DNA of 64,000 bases from Trichobilharzia szidati (lineage: Eukaryota > Platyhelminthes > Trematoda > Strigeidida > Schistosomatidae). Positions 52,929 to 64,000 of the stretch are shown piece by piece. The notes beneath the pieces were generated by a model that saw only the letters and a program-made list of their open reading frames with translations, did no database searches and was not told the DNA's origin. The stretch spans positions 5,367,204 to 5,431,203 of the forward strand of contig OX235273.1 in the NCBI GenBank assembly GCA_944472155.2, given 5' to 3'. A program made the translations under genes and the position numbers. Positions within the stretch are counted from its first letter, which is position 1. Each line of letters opens with the position of its first letter.

Positions 52929-54211
52929 TCATACACAATGGAAACTTTTCAGCATTTCGCATTCACATGAAAAATATCCAGTTACCAGGCAAGGCAGTGA
53001 AAGACTGGTAACCGCTTCTTTCTGAACGCATAAATCCGAGTTCAGGCGCTTGATGGAGATGGTTTCAGCAAACTTGAGGAGAATTGAACTCTTTTGCCTA
53101 TTGATAATTTTCAACGATCTTGTGACGTCCACCTCATGACCAGTGTCAAGGAGATGCCTGGCGATGGCACTGCTGCTGATAGCATTTGTTCCCTTTAGAC
53201 GTAAGCTTCTTGGTACATGTTCAGAAAATCGTAGATATTCCCTTCTTTCTGTCCTTCCAATGTAACTGCTCCCGCAGATACATGTAAATTTGTATATACA
53301 GTTAGAGTTAACATGAGAAGGATATCTATCGATTTTTGATTGCATCAAAGAGCAAGTTGCTCGAAAGACGGGAACGAGCCTAGCTGCAGGATAGGCTATG
53401 GCTAGGGATGTTCTCAGCCTTCTGTTGATCATTGCTGCACCTTTATAATCAAGCTGAAAGTAGATTGGCTTTTTTCCACTGTGATTTGTTTTACATTTGT
53501 GACTTCAGATCTTCCCTACTTGTTGAGGGTACCCATTGCTCTTCAATATCTTTTCAAGAAACTCAAATTCTTCTTCTAATTTGTCTATAAAGCATATTCT
53601 CCTCGCTCTATAGTACAGAGTCTTGGCTAGACTACGTTTAAAGCTATTTGAACAAAAGCTATTAAAAATGTAAGTATTGTCCTTTCCATGTTTTTTTTCA
53701 TCCTTTCACGTTCCCCAGTGGAACATAGGGCTTCAAGCTAGTGGCCTGAAGTTTCTGTAGCAGTGTTTATTTTACAGGATGGGGTTGCTAGCCTCATGCC
53801 CAACCTTTCCTCTTCACCAGTATTATTTCTGGCTTAGCGAGGTATTGTCCTTTCCATGTGGGCTACCGATAAATTGCATTCTGAAGACTACCATCTTCTA
53901 GGCGTTCCATGGCAATCTCGAGGAAGTGAAACTTTCCGTCACTTTCATGTTCCATAGTAAACTCAATATTACTGTGTGGATCATTGAATAATCCGAGTAA
54001 GTGTGAAGCATGACTTTCATTGTTGCACACTATAAATGTGTCGTCAACATATCGACATTAAGATGTTGTTTCGTCGATCGCATGCTTCAACTTTGTTCTT
54101 CGAAGGTTGGACATGAATGTATCTGCTAAAACAGGGCTAAGTGGACTGCCCATAAATAATGGTACCATTTAATTCTGCTAAAACTGCAGTTCTTGCTTTG
54201 TTCAAACTCAT
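52929..54211 (-). mobile_element. PLE-B with SINE-C (print 2)
   Basis: Counterpart of 42833-44115. The endonuclease frame 52929-53432 carries the eight-substitution cluster (53037-53122) that gives VTRSLK, AETISI and RLNSD in place of VKKSFK, AEAISI and RLKSD. Confidence 0.8.
53691..53841 (-). repeat. SINE-C with 17-bp target duplication (print 2)
   Basis: Counterpart of 43595-43745; same flanking duplication. Confidence 0.9.
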
Positions 54212-54656
54212 TAAGGGGAATAAATGTATGGAAGTTCTTTGGATATCCATTTTCTTATAGTGTAAGTTTCAGTTCACACATTTCTTTCTTTATGCATTCC
54301 TCTGAACATATACGTTCTATTCTATAACTAAGACACTTAACTAAGTTTCTTTTGCAATCAGTCTGCGTGAAGCTAAGAAAATTAATGTACTGACCCATTC
54401 AAGTCTTCTTTCTACCAAGGTTTCTTTCTAGATATACGTCTGGCTTCATGGTGAGGAGGACTAATTTTGTTCCTGGAAAAATCGTAGGAATATTCCACTT
54501 ACTAAAATCTCTTAAAGTTACGTCATGTGAATAAATGTCCATGTTCTAACCCGGAGGATGACACTGTGCACGTTCAGAATTTAAGTTTCAACTGTTAAAT
54601 CTGCCAACTACGTTGAACATTTTATTTGTCGGCGAACGTTTTTATATCAAACTAGA
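54212..54656 (-). pseudogene. PLE thumb fragment (print 2)
   Basis: Counterpart of 44116-44560. Confidence 0.6.
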
Positions 54657-54975
54657 CAAAATAGTAGAGGTAGCGCTCTCTTAAAAGGAGACAATATATT
54701 TGCCTAAATAATTATATCCTACTCATGAAACATTAGTAATATATTTATGTCTCACTGCAAACAATGGTATTAACAACTGATGGTGACCAACTTTTCGCAT
54801 TAAAATACCCGTTAAAATTCTGAGTAACCAATGAAACCGACGAAGTCTCCACAAATGATGGATCAATGTCAAAAAGAGGAACAGCTTTGACAAAAAGTAA
54901 ACCAATTCAGTAGAAAATATCATCCGCTACAATAACTTCTTGAAGTCACCTCATGGACAGGGACTAGCAATGAAG

Positions 54976-55301
54976 TCCAGTATATGCATTTCGTCCTATT
55001 TGAGACCGATCCCAGGATTCTCCAGGGAACAGTTTGGTCCAATCAGTCAACAGGAAAATCGAGAATGAATTAATTAATGACTGATACCTGTTGCACACAA
55101 GGTGGCTGTCGTGGCCCAAGTGGTGTTTCTAGTGGATAACGCTCTGGTGTTTGAAACGATACGTTCTGGGTTCGAAGCTCAGTGGGAACACCCGCCACTC
55201 ACCGGGGAATGGCGGTGCATCCAGGTGAATTCCAAAATAGGACGAAATGGTCATCCTGGATCACATTACTAGTCACTATCCACCAATTTATTTCAGGGTT
55301 T
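54976..55301 (+). repeat. SINE-A pair (print 2)
   Basis: Counterpart of 44880-45205. Confidence 0.7.
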
Positions 55302-55392
55302 CAAGGTCACAAGTGGGGGAGAATACAAGAAGCATTGTAGTGTAGAGATAAATATAGTATTTTAGAAAAAAAAGTTAGATCTATATAACAGT

Positions 55393-55951
55393 TTGGCCAC
55401 GGATTGATATCAGTTAGAGAAGAATTGATAATAGCCCAAGGAGTACAGGTCAACAGATGTTTCATCCTAGCCTGAGACTTTTCAACAGAATGCGCTCACA
55501 ACTCCACATATAAGCAAACCCGGCGCCTTAACGTTACGAGACCCGCCTCGTAGACTATTCAACCACTTGTGAAGGTATTCAGTAGAAACCTGTGAAAATC
55601 CTAACCTCTATCAATTCACGAGTTTAGTGGCATTGCCAGCCAATATCGTTGGTGAATATTCGTCTTGACACCCTACCTGGTGGATCCGACTGATCACAAT
55701 TTCTCACTTGAACTTCAGAAGTTAAAACTTTTCGGTTGGCTTAATGCTTCATAAAGTGGTTGAATCGTCAACATAACTTGAGGGTCCTCGGTTCAATGTT
55801 TGATGGGATCGAAGGACCATGCCCGGAAGAGACCCAAATTCGGACGAAATATCTATCGATTAGTCTCTGTTGGTTTCCAACAGTTCTCTAACTGATATCG
55901 ATCAATGACCCAACTTGAAATGAATCATATCCCTACAAACCAACTCTTGAG
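55393..55951. repeat. Head-to-head SINE-B units (print 2)
   Basis: Counterpart of 45297-45855. Confidence 0.6.
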
Positions 55952-56635
55952 TATAACCTAAAAGGAAATGCGAATCATATTGATTATAAAAGTAGCTACT
56001 TTTTCTATCTGTCTGTTTCTAATCCCGCCTATGTTTGATCTATTTGAGTTCATTGCCTTCGTAATAATAATAATATTATTAGTAAAAATAATGGGTATTA
56101 CAGAATTTTATTTTTTCCTTCTGTGGGTTAGTAATGCTTACAATTTGATATGTCATTATTTCTGTAGACAATTTTCGGCTATCATCAGTAATAGTAGTTG
56201 TAGTTGTAGTAGTATAGACATTTAGACATTGTCATTCTAACTGGCTAGTCAAAATGTACTCGTCTATTAAAATTACAGTCTATCTGTCCGTCTATCGATC
56301 TCTCCATCTGTCCATCCGTCTATCTGTCTGTCTGTCTATTGCCATATCCACTAACTACAATAAGAACATTTGACCTAGAATAGCCAATCACACCAACCAA
56401 CTATTATTATTATTATCATCATTACTAGTTGAAATAAATTAACTTTACCCAGATGTATAGTCTAAAGCGCCAATCAATAGAATTTTACATAACAAATTAT
56501 AGTAATACATTGTAGTACTGTGATAATTTGTTCCAAGTTTAATCAAGAATTGATATCAGTTAATGAGCCGTTGAAAATCAGAGAGCACTGTTGGATAGCT
56601 GCTTTGTTATACGTCGGGGGGGGGGGGGGAGGGAC

Positions 56636-56786
56636 TCCTCTTCAGGAGTGTGCATCCATATCCATATGTGTTTACCAGTTTATCTGCTCCTGTGAAGCCA
56701 GGCATGTCCGTTGTTCGACTCAGATTTTGTTCCAGATGAGTGCAAGAACACTGTCCAATGCGGTTATGAAAAGGCGGAATTAGAGT
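56636..56786 (+). pseudogene. PLE-B endonuclease scrap (print 2)
   Basis: Counterpart of 46540-46690. Confidence 0.5.
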
Positions 56787-56835
56787 AGTAAGCAGACCGA
56801 GAACTGAACATCTGATCGATACAGATTATACTATC

Positions 56836-57066
56836 TCTACAACCTCCTCGTCTACAGTTGTCTCTATCCAATAAAACTCTATTGTTCTTCCATTTTACCG
56901 TTCTTTTTGACTTATATCTATGTTTGTTATCTCCGGTTTATTCTCTTTTTACTCTTTTCTCTTGCTTTCTGTGCTACGTGAAGTGTGACAACTCGAACTG
57001 CTGCACATCGGCGTAAAGTTATACGCTGAAACCTGTCAGTCAGTCAGTCAGTCAGTCAGTCTGTAC
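56836..57066 (+). mobile_element. RTE-B 3' end (print 2)
   Basis: Counterpart of 46740-46970. Confidence 0.75.
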
Positions 57067-57078
57067 AGCGGAGAGTAG

Positions 57079-58174
57079 TCTACAGAAATCAATGCATATC
57101 CTGCTAATATTGACGACAGTGATATAGGAATCAAATCAGAAATTAAGTATCTTGGACTTATTCTCTCTTCTGATCTCTCCTGGTCTTCCCATTTCTCAGC
57201 GATCTCCAGTAAAATATTCCGCCTGACATTTTACATTAAGAAGTTAAGGCACTCGGGTATAACTCAACCCCTCCTCTTACAGTTCATAAACTCTTGCATC
57301 CTACCTATTCTTCTTTATTGTTCACCCTTATTCTTACCTGGTTTGCTTAAAAAGGACTTTGTCACAATTCGTAGAATGCTGAAGACTGTCAGTAGGATGA
57401 GTGGTGTCCCAGTGGACCACATAGTTAAGGTCGTAGTCGATAGGCACTTGACTTCGTGCAGTAAATTTGCTAAGGGGATTTTGCCTGACTTGGAGCATCC
57501 CCTTTACCCTCAGCTTTCACCTTGCATCTCCTCAGGTAGAACAAGACGTAACTTCAGAAAACTGTATGCTCGCACGTCTTAGTATAAAAATTTTATGATA
57601 CTATACTTGGCACGTATTTTATGTGATGAAAATAGCGTCAGGCAAGATTTGACTAACCTTTTTTCATCTAGTAAATAAACAATCTCCTCCATCCATCTTT
57701 ATATACCTTCAAGGTTTACTTTTACTATTTCTGTTATATTTATGGTCCTGTTGCTTCTTTCTTTTTACTTTCATAACTGCAAACACCAACTTATCTCCAT
57801 GACTGCTGTAATCTTTGTTTTTTCCTCTCACCATAACATGTAAAGAGAACATTATATTCAATATTTTTTAATCATGCAAGGATTTGTATACCGCATCGAC
57901 AATACTGTGTGAAACAAGCCCACGTCAATTTCCACTTGTATTATTATCATTACCTTAGCTGCTATCATTATTATTATTTCCATTTTATATGCTGCATGTT
58001 ATTTTTTCATATTACCACTATTGTAAATGTAGAAAAATTTTCTGTGTGGTTAATTTTATTTATAATTTGAGGAAATTAGATGCAATATTGTGATTAATTA
58101 ATGCTGCAAATTCCATTCTGTATCACAAGTACTGTTTTGGGAATAAAGTAAATGATTATTATTATTATAAGTAT
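57079..58174 (+). mobile_element. CR1-like LINE 3' end (print 2)
   Basis: Counterpart of 46983-48078, with the RT fragment at 57079-57582. Confidence 0.75.
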
Positions 58175-58430
58175 TGCTGAAACTTTAGCCATCAAAATAC
58201 AAAACCTTAAACTTTGTATACAGAAGTCTGTTCAGTCAGTCCTTCATTAATGGTCATAATTTGCTTTTGTTTCATCAGTCTAGTCCCCACTTCTACTCCA
58301 CCCGTACTTCTTTTTCCTATTGTTTATTCAAACTGCATATGCATCTAATTTATTGTTTTTATTGTTATTGGGATTATTATTATTTTCAATCAGAACAGTT
58401 CCCGATATTATTCCACTTTGTCTTCGTTTA

Positions 58431-59054
58431 CCTATCTGGGAAGCACCGTCTCAACTACAGCCTGACGGAGCTGAGAACGGAGAAGCAAGACAAGCTTTCA
58501 TTACTCTCAAGTCTGTGTGCAGGTCAACAGCAATCAGCATCAAAAATAACATCCGGATTTTCAACTCCAATGTGAAGTCAGTCAGTGCTGCTATACGGAT
58601 CAGAGACTTGCACTGCGCGTCATAAACGGCACCTCAAACAAACTACAGACCTTCATTAACAGTTGTCTTCGCTCAATACTCAAGTTCAGATGGCCGGCCA
58701 GAGAAGATCAGCAACAGAGATCTCTGGCAATGAGCGAACCAACCAGGAACTGATTGTGAAACAAATATACATGCAGGAAGAAATGGAGATGGATTGGCCA
58801 TACTCTGAGGAAACAATCCATCAAGTGACATCATTAGACAAGCCATTCCTCGAGTGGAACCCGAAAAGGAAGCGACGAGTTGTTCGTCAGTGCGAGGGTG
58901 ACTTGGAGGAGGTCATGTGTAGAGGAGATGAAAGCGTGTGGACAGACTTGGAGCCAGGTGAATACTCTAGCAGAGAACCGAACTCAATGGAGACGCATGG
59001 CTGAAGCCCTATGTTCCTCTAGGAATTAAAGGAAACAATAATAATAAATAATTG
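58431..59054 (+). mobile_element. RTE-A 3' fragment, plus strand (print 2)
   Basis: Counterpart of 48335-48958. Confidence 0.8.
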
Positions 59055-59125
59055 TCATCCCTTATTTATTTAATACAGTATGACTTTATCTAAAAGTCTG
59101 AAGAGTTTGTCAGTTGGGATTTGAT

Positions 59126-59528
59126 TAGTTTCAATATTGAACACGGTGGATTGATATCAGTTAGAGAATCATTGAAAATCAGTAGTGGAGTATTAAACGG
59201 CAGTTTTGTCCTGCCGACTGGATGCTGGATGAAGTTCAGTGGAGTTCTAGAGACAAAATCGTGATCAGTGGGATTCAGCTGGTTGGGAGGGGGGACAAAT
59301 ACTCGCCGATGACATCCAGTGATGGTAGCGCCAAACATAGCGAATGGGTAAATGTTGGAATTTATTGGCTGGCCATTGAATTGGGTCCCAGTTGCTGAAT
59401 AGTCTGAATAGCTTGTCTTATAGCCGAAAGGCTCTAGGTTTGAAACCGATTGGGGTCCATATTTGCAATGAGTTCCAAACTCGGAAGAAACGGCTGTCCA
59501 GGACTGTCCTCTGGATTTTGCTAGTCCT
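59126..59528. repeat. SINE-B scrap and long form (print 2)
   Basis: Counterpart of 49030-49432. Confidence 0.55.
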
Positions 59529-59630
59529 CTATTATTATTATTATTATTTCCTTTAATTCCTAGAGGAACATAGGGCTTCAGCCATGCGTCTCCATTGTGT
59601 TCGGTTCTCTGCTGTAGTTTTCACCTGGCT

Positions 59631-62600
59631 TCAAGTCTGCCCACACGCTTTCAATTCCTCTTCACATGATCTCCTCCAGGTCACCCTTGGACGACCAACT
59701 CGTCGCTTCCCTTTCGGGTTCCACTCGAGGGCTTGTCTAGTGATGTCACTTGCTGGTTTCCTCAGAGTGTGTCCAGTCCATCTCCATTTCTTCCTGCCTA
59801 TTTGTTTCACGATCGGTTCCTGGTTGGTTCGCTCCCAGAGATCTTTGTTGCTGATCCTCTCCGGCCATTTGATCTTGAGTATTGAGCGAAGGCATTTGTT
59901 AATGAAGGTCTGTAGCTTGTTTAAGCTGCTCTTTGTGACACACCAAGTCTCTGATCCGTATAGTAGTACTGACTTCACATTGGAGTTGAAAATCCGGATC
60001 TTATTTTTCAAGCTGAATGCTGTTGACCTTCACACAGACTTGAGAGTAGTGAAAGCTTGTCTTGCTTTTCCGATCCTTGCTTTGATATCCTCGTCAGTTC
60101 CGTTGGCCCGTAGTTGAAACAATGCTTCCCAAGTAGGTAAATGAGGTAGTTTCTTTCAGGTTCCTTCCATTTATGCTGATTGCTGTCTGTTGTTGTTGCT
60201 GTGGCTGTTGGTGTTGGCCAGGAATCTTCATTACCTCTGTTTTGTCTATGTTCACTTGAAGTCCTATCTTTGCTGCTTCTTCTGCCAGTTTGTTGCTTTT
60301 CACTTGCATATCTTCCAGTTTGTGGGAAATCAGACATATATCATCGGCGAAATCCAAATCCTCCAAGGCTTTTGTGTCGGTCCGTTTTATGCCTGTTCCC
60401 TCGTTGGTTGCCGTTGTCTGCCGCATTATCCAATCAACTGCAATCAGGAAGATCATTGGTGACAGTAGACAGCCTTGTCTCACTCCCGTCCTCACTTCGA
60501 AGGATTCCGTGAGCCTTCCGTTGTGGATTACTTGGCATGCAGCGTTGTCATACAGCTGTTGGATGAGATGTATAATTGTCGGCGGCACCCCGTAGTAGCG
60601 AAGTAGTCGCCAAATCACCTCTCGATCGACGCTGTCGAAGGCTTTCTCAAAATCGATGAAGTTGAGATAGAGAGGTGACTGCCATTCCAAACTTTGTTAA
60701 ATGATAATCCGTAGGGTGGCGATTTGGTCAATGCATGACTTGTTCCTCCTGAATCCGGCCTGTTCCGGACGAAGTTTTTCATCTAGGGCTTGTTTAATTC
60801 TCTCCAGGATGATGCGACATAGTATCTTGCTTGGAATGGACAGGAGCATAATTACACGCCAGTTTTTACATTGACTCAAATCTCCTTTCTTTGGCAGTTT
60901 GAATAAGTATCCGTTCTTCCAATCCTCGGGTACTTTGCCCTCTTTCCACACCTTCTCTAGTAGTGGCGTCATCAAGTCCGCTGTTGAGTCTGGGTCTATT
61001 TTCAAAGCTTTTGCTGGGATTCCATCTGGTCCTGGCGCTTTCCCAGCTTTTAGCATCTTGATGGCATTCAGGACTTCGGATTTCGTCGGAGGGTCGATGT
61101 TCATTGGTAGTTCTGCTTCCGTTGTTGGTATTGTTGGACGCGTTGTAGGTGGCGGACGATTTAGAAGTCTTTTGAAGTGTTCAGCCCAGTGCTTCCTCTG
61201 TTCCACCTCTTTGGTGATTGACTTTCCATTGTCGTCCTTTATTGGCTTAATCTGTGTCGAACTTTTGCCTGAAAGGTGCCTAGTTGTTTGGTATAGTGTA
61301 GCGAGGTCTCCTTTGCCTGCAGCTTGTTCTGCTTCGTTTGCCATGGTTTCACAATATTTTCTTTTGTCTTCCCTGGCACTTTTCTTCACTCTTTTGTTCA
61401 GTGCATTGTAGCTTGCATTCAACTCCTGTTTCTGTTGCTCGTCGGTGCACTGGATAATCTTTTGTTTCGCCACCCTTCTCTCTTCTATTAGTTTCCAAGT
61501 GTCCGTAGAGAGCCACGGTTTGTCCTGTCTCTTTTTTCTGCCTAGAACTTCCATGCAGGTTTGACTCCACACCGTTTTCAATTTGTTCCAGTGCTTTTCG
61601 ACGCTGACCTTTTCGTTGGTGTTGATTTGTGTCTCGGCTTTTTCCCTTATGTTTGCAATGAAGATGTCCTTTGTAGCCTGGTCCTTCAGCTTTTGAGTGT
61701 TGAACTTGGCTTGTGGTCTATCTGCAGCTCCTGTTTCCCTGAAAGCTTTTAATTTGATTTGGATTGTCCCTTGTACGAGGTAGTGGTCTGAGCCAACGTC
61801 TGCTCGTCTTCTTGCTCTTGTGTCCAGTAGGCTGCGTCTCCACTTCCTCGATATTGTGATAAAGTCAATTTGGATTTTGGTTCGCCCGTCTGGTGACACC
61901 CATGTAGCCTTGTGGATATCTCTGTGCTTGTAAACACTGCCACCAATCACTAGTTCGTTGAAGGCGCAGAAGTCGGCGAAGAGTTCTCCGTTTTCATTCA
62001 TTTCTCCAAGAGCTTCTCTACCCATGATGAGTTCTCTTCCTGTATTGTCTGGTCCCAGTTTGGCGTTCATATCTCCCATTAGTATTTTAATGTCGCCAGC
62101 TGGAGTATTGTCTATTGCTGCCTGTAGTTGTCTGTAAAATTCTTCTTTCGTTTCGAGGTCTGCGTTGTTGGTGGGTGCATAATATTGGATTATTGACACT
62201 TTTCTTCCTTTGGAGTTGAATCTGGCGGTCATTATCCTGGACGAGATCGCTTCCCATTGCATCAGGGCTTCCGTTGCCGTTGGTGACATCATGATAGCCA
62301 CGCCCTCGGTGTGCGTGTGGTTATCTTCTGGGTGACCGGAGTAGATCACTGACTCTCCCGTTGATAATTTGGTGAGTCCACTTCCATTCCATCTGCTTTC
62401 ACATATTCCCAGCACTTGGATTCTGTATCTTTTCATCTCGCTGGCGATCTGGGCAGCTTTGCCAGTCTCGTACATAGTGCGGACATTCCATGTCCCCACA
62501 CAGACTTTTTCTTTTGACGCTAGGAGATTGTTCACGCTGAAGTTTCTGTAGCATCTTTGTTTACAGGGTGGGGTTGCTGGCCTCACGCCTGAGTTTCGTC

Positions 62601-62808
62601 TTCGGGTACCTGAAATGAAAGAAAGGTTAGTGTTGCGTGACCGCAGAGCCCAGGGGACATCTGCTTGAGGCCGGTCACACGCGGCCTGGTGTGTCTCGGT
62701 AGTGTACTTATCACTTCTGCCCTGTGACACGGCAGCAGAAAGCGCGGTCGTTGTTAATCCGGGCCACGGCCGGTCCGGCATGATATTTCTTGGATTTGTT
62801 GGGTTCAT
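59631..62808 (-). pseudogene. RTE-A endonuclease-reverse transcriptase ORF, three lesions
   Basis: The first segment (62808-60697, 703 residues) holds the APE-type endonuclease: GTWNVRT (residues 105-111), ESRWNG (about 137), GDMNAK (245-250), SDHYLV (340-345), then the start of the RT with KAGKAPGPDGIPA, WKNGYLFKLPKKGD and QAGFRRNKSCIDQIATLR. An in-frame TAA (60699-60697) replaces the expected Glu codon. The same frame continues with LNFIDFEKAFDSVDRE, GVRQGCLLSPMIF and catalytic LDFADDICL until a frameshift near 60100. After the shift the tail reads to a TGA at 60032-60030 (Trp expected), then LLYGSETWCVT, RRWTGHTLRK-like (WRWTGHTLRK) and GRPRVTWRRSCEEELKACGQ. The protein would nick target DNA and copy the element RNA there. 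Start chosen at the ATG of MNPTNPRN; a later start is possible because the first ~100 residues lie before the endonuclease. Confidence 0.9.
62530..62601 (-). other. RTE-A segment shared with SINE-C
   Basis: Minus strand GCGTGAGGCCAGCAACCCC, ACCCTGTAAACAAAG, GCTACAGAAACTTCA corresponds to the middle of SINE-C at 19850-19905 and 43640-43715. In RTE-A it lies inside the N-terminal ORF, at about residues 70-93. Confidence 0.75.
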
Positions 62809-62965
62809 GGGTTTGGATTGATGAATGATGGCGACTAAGTCCAGCCCCCACTGATACCGTCGCCAATGTATCAGTAGGTTGTGAGGTTTGAAAAATTTCG
62901 TTGGCGTCTGCTGCTACTGTCAACGGAGCTACTCAAGGAGCGGTGTGACGCTTGCACACCTGCAG
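62809..62965 (-). promoter_or_regulatory. RTE-A 5' leader
   Basis: Non-coding sequence upstream of the RTE-A ORF, which in this class must include an internal promoter. It contains CTGATACATTGGCGACGG near the ORF. The exact 5' end was not fixed; sequence to the right is plain AT-rich DNA. Confidence 0.4.
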
Positions 62966-64000
62966 AAATAAATAAAGGAATGGCTAAGCACAATATGACT
63001 GAACATTAGATTAAGCCGGTTGTGAACTTCAGAATTACAACTGTCTGTCTTATTTTTACCTTGAAAATAAAAGACGTCCAGGAACTAATGAACGCAAATC
63101 TTATCTGTAATATATTTATTTCAGAGGATGCATCACTTCACATTTGGTCCGTAATGTAAACTTGTTGTTATTGTCTCAAAATATCCCTGATTACTTGGTA
63201 CATTCTCAATCCTTCTTTCCTAACTAATCACTACTTGTGTCTTATGGAGGATTTTGAGTGGATTTATTGCATATCCCCGTTAATTGTGGCGCCATAGTCC
63301 ATTGCTATAGAGGCTTAATGATTAGTTATATGCTTTCTTTAGGTGAGATTTCGTTTGAAATGTTTTCTGACATACATATTACCTGTGGCATAAAATTCTT
63401 GAACCACGTCACATTCGCTCAACTTTTATCAGAAAATATCGCTTGATGCTGATATCTACACAGCATAATTCATTCAAAAATGCAGTATGCTCAAACTTTA
63501 AACATATTTTCTTCAATTTTTATGGAGTCATGAGGTTATGTTTGGTCTAATTATTGGAACGTGTCAGTACCCACAGGATAAAACAGGTGGCGCCACTTCA
63601 AGAAAGGGATATGGCATATAATCGCGCTTTAAATTTGTAATTGGAAAATTCATCCCATTGTGCATAAATAGCCATAAGCCATGTTCGAGTTACAAATATG
63701 CATTTGCTAGAGCCTTACTTTCAGTCTAAAAGACATTAATGACGCAATACCTATGCATAAATTGTGATCAACTGCTCTTAAGTCAGTTACGAACATCCGA
63801 CAACCAATCAATACATTCATTACTTCTTTCTTAACAAATCGAGTTAGTTTCACGATGTCTACCTATGGAATTGTAAGTGTCAGAGTTACTTATGATTTCA
63901 AGTATTTGCATTAAAATCACTGAGTTTATTGCTGAAATTCAGCTTTTCAGTAAACGAGGTCACAGAGAAAGTCGTGTGTTAAATAATTACAATGTTGATC
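62966..64000. other. AT-rich sequence without a recognised feature
   Basis: No gene, repeat or tRNA-like box was recognised in the final kilobase. Confidence 0.5.

Larger units (their letters stand above)
51429..61424. repeat. Duplicated block, print 2 (start of right contig)
   Basis: Equals 41333-51328. Starts exactly at the right edge of the gap. The features within it (listed below) are counterparts of those at position minus 10,096. Confidence 0.95.
59533..62965 (-). mobile_element. RTE-A LINE, near full length
   Basis: About 3.4 kb on the minus strand: a 5' leader (about 62965-62809), one long ORF (62808 down to about 59600) and a short 3' end GAAGCCCTATGTTCCTC plus an (AAT)n tail, the compact layout of RTE-clade LINEs (schistosome SR2/SjR2 type). 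It extends past the duplicated block to the right, so this is the only copy with its endonuclease. No target duplication was recognised. Fragments of the family occur at 4935, 15395, 19310, 26644, 33745, 40882 and 48335. Confidence 0.9.

Noticed and set aside
41333..61424. A genuine tandem duplication or amplified repeat array
   Set aside because: Both breakpoints coincide with the gap edges, no indel was seen, and homopolymer lengths are equal; an unmerged contig overlap explains all of this more simply.

Overview
The window looks like a repeat-packed, AT-rich stretch of a schistosome (blood-fluke) genome. This is inferred from the company of elements: an RTE-clade LINE of the SR2/SjR2 kind, a CR1-like LINE, several Penelope-like elements (PLEs) with GIY-YIG endonucleases, and tRNA-like SINEs that carry hammerhead-ribozyme sequence, the last being a hallmark of schistosomes (Sm-alpha type). 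No bacterial operons, CRISPR arrays, rRNA or credible tRNA genes are visible. Family names used here (RTE-A/B, PLE-A to E, SINE-A to E, repeat U, IR-69) are local labels, not database names.

Layout. 0.5-1.3 kb: an RTE-B scrap and two SINEs, one with a hammerhead. 2.5-7.5 kb: two probable exons of one host gene (2517-2590 and 6761-7480) whose intron is filled by RTE-B and SINE debris. 8.5-11.7 kb: two RTE-B copies on opposite strands. 13.9-17.8 kb: a PLE-A copy, a diverged RTE-A and a PLE reverse-transcriptase fragment. 18.5-27.6 kb: SINEs, nested RTE-A remnants, a PLE-B tail and a telomere-like patch. 27.6-38.4 kb: PLE territory, with a PLE-A copy bounded by a 14-bp target-site duplication, two PLE-D copies and an RT-less PLE-A flanked by inverted repeats. 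39.9-40.2 kb: a SINE-D split by an insertion carrying a perfect 69-bp inverted repeat. 41.3-61.4 kb: a 9,996-bp block present twice on either side of a 100-N gap. 59.5-63.0 kb: an almost complete RTE-A. The last kilobase is plain.

The most consequential observation concerns the assembly. The last 9,996 bases before the gap equal the first 9,996 bases after it, with a constant offset of 10,096 and about a dozen mismatches seen. This is what an unmerged overlap between two contig ends looks like. Everything in 51429-61424 is therefore probably a second print of 41333-51328, not a real duplication.

How the parts relate. RTE-A probably mobilises SINE-C: that SINE is a tRNA-like head joined to sequence resembling RTE-A 5' leader and ending in RTE-A's 3' tail, and one copy sits in a PLE between 17-bp target duplications. 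The PLEs encode an RT (GSPxSP and YVDD/YLDD boxes) plus a C-terminal GIY-YIG nuclease, and carry hammerhead-like motifs in their terminal repeats. All mobile-element reading frames seen are broken. I found no convincing new biological system. The items worth a second look are the SINE-C chimera, the hammerhead fold kept inside SINE-B, the perfect palindrome, and the inverted-terminal PLEs.
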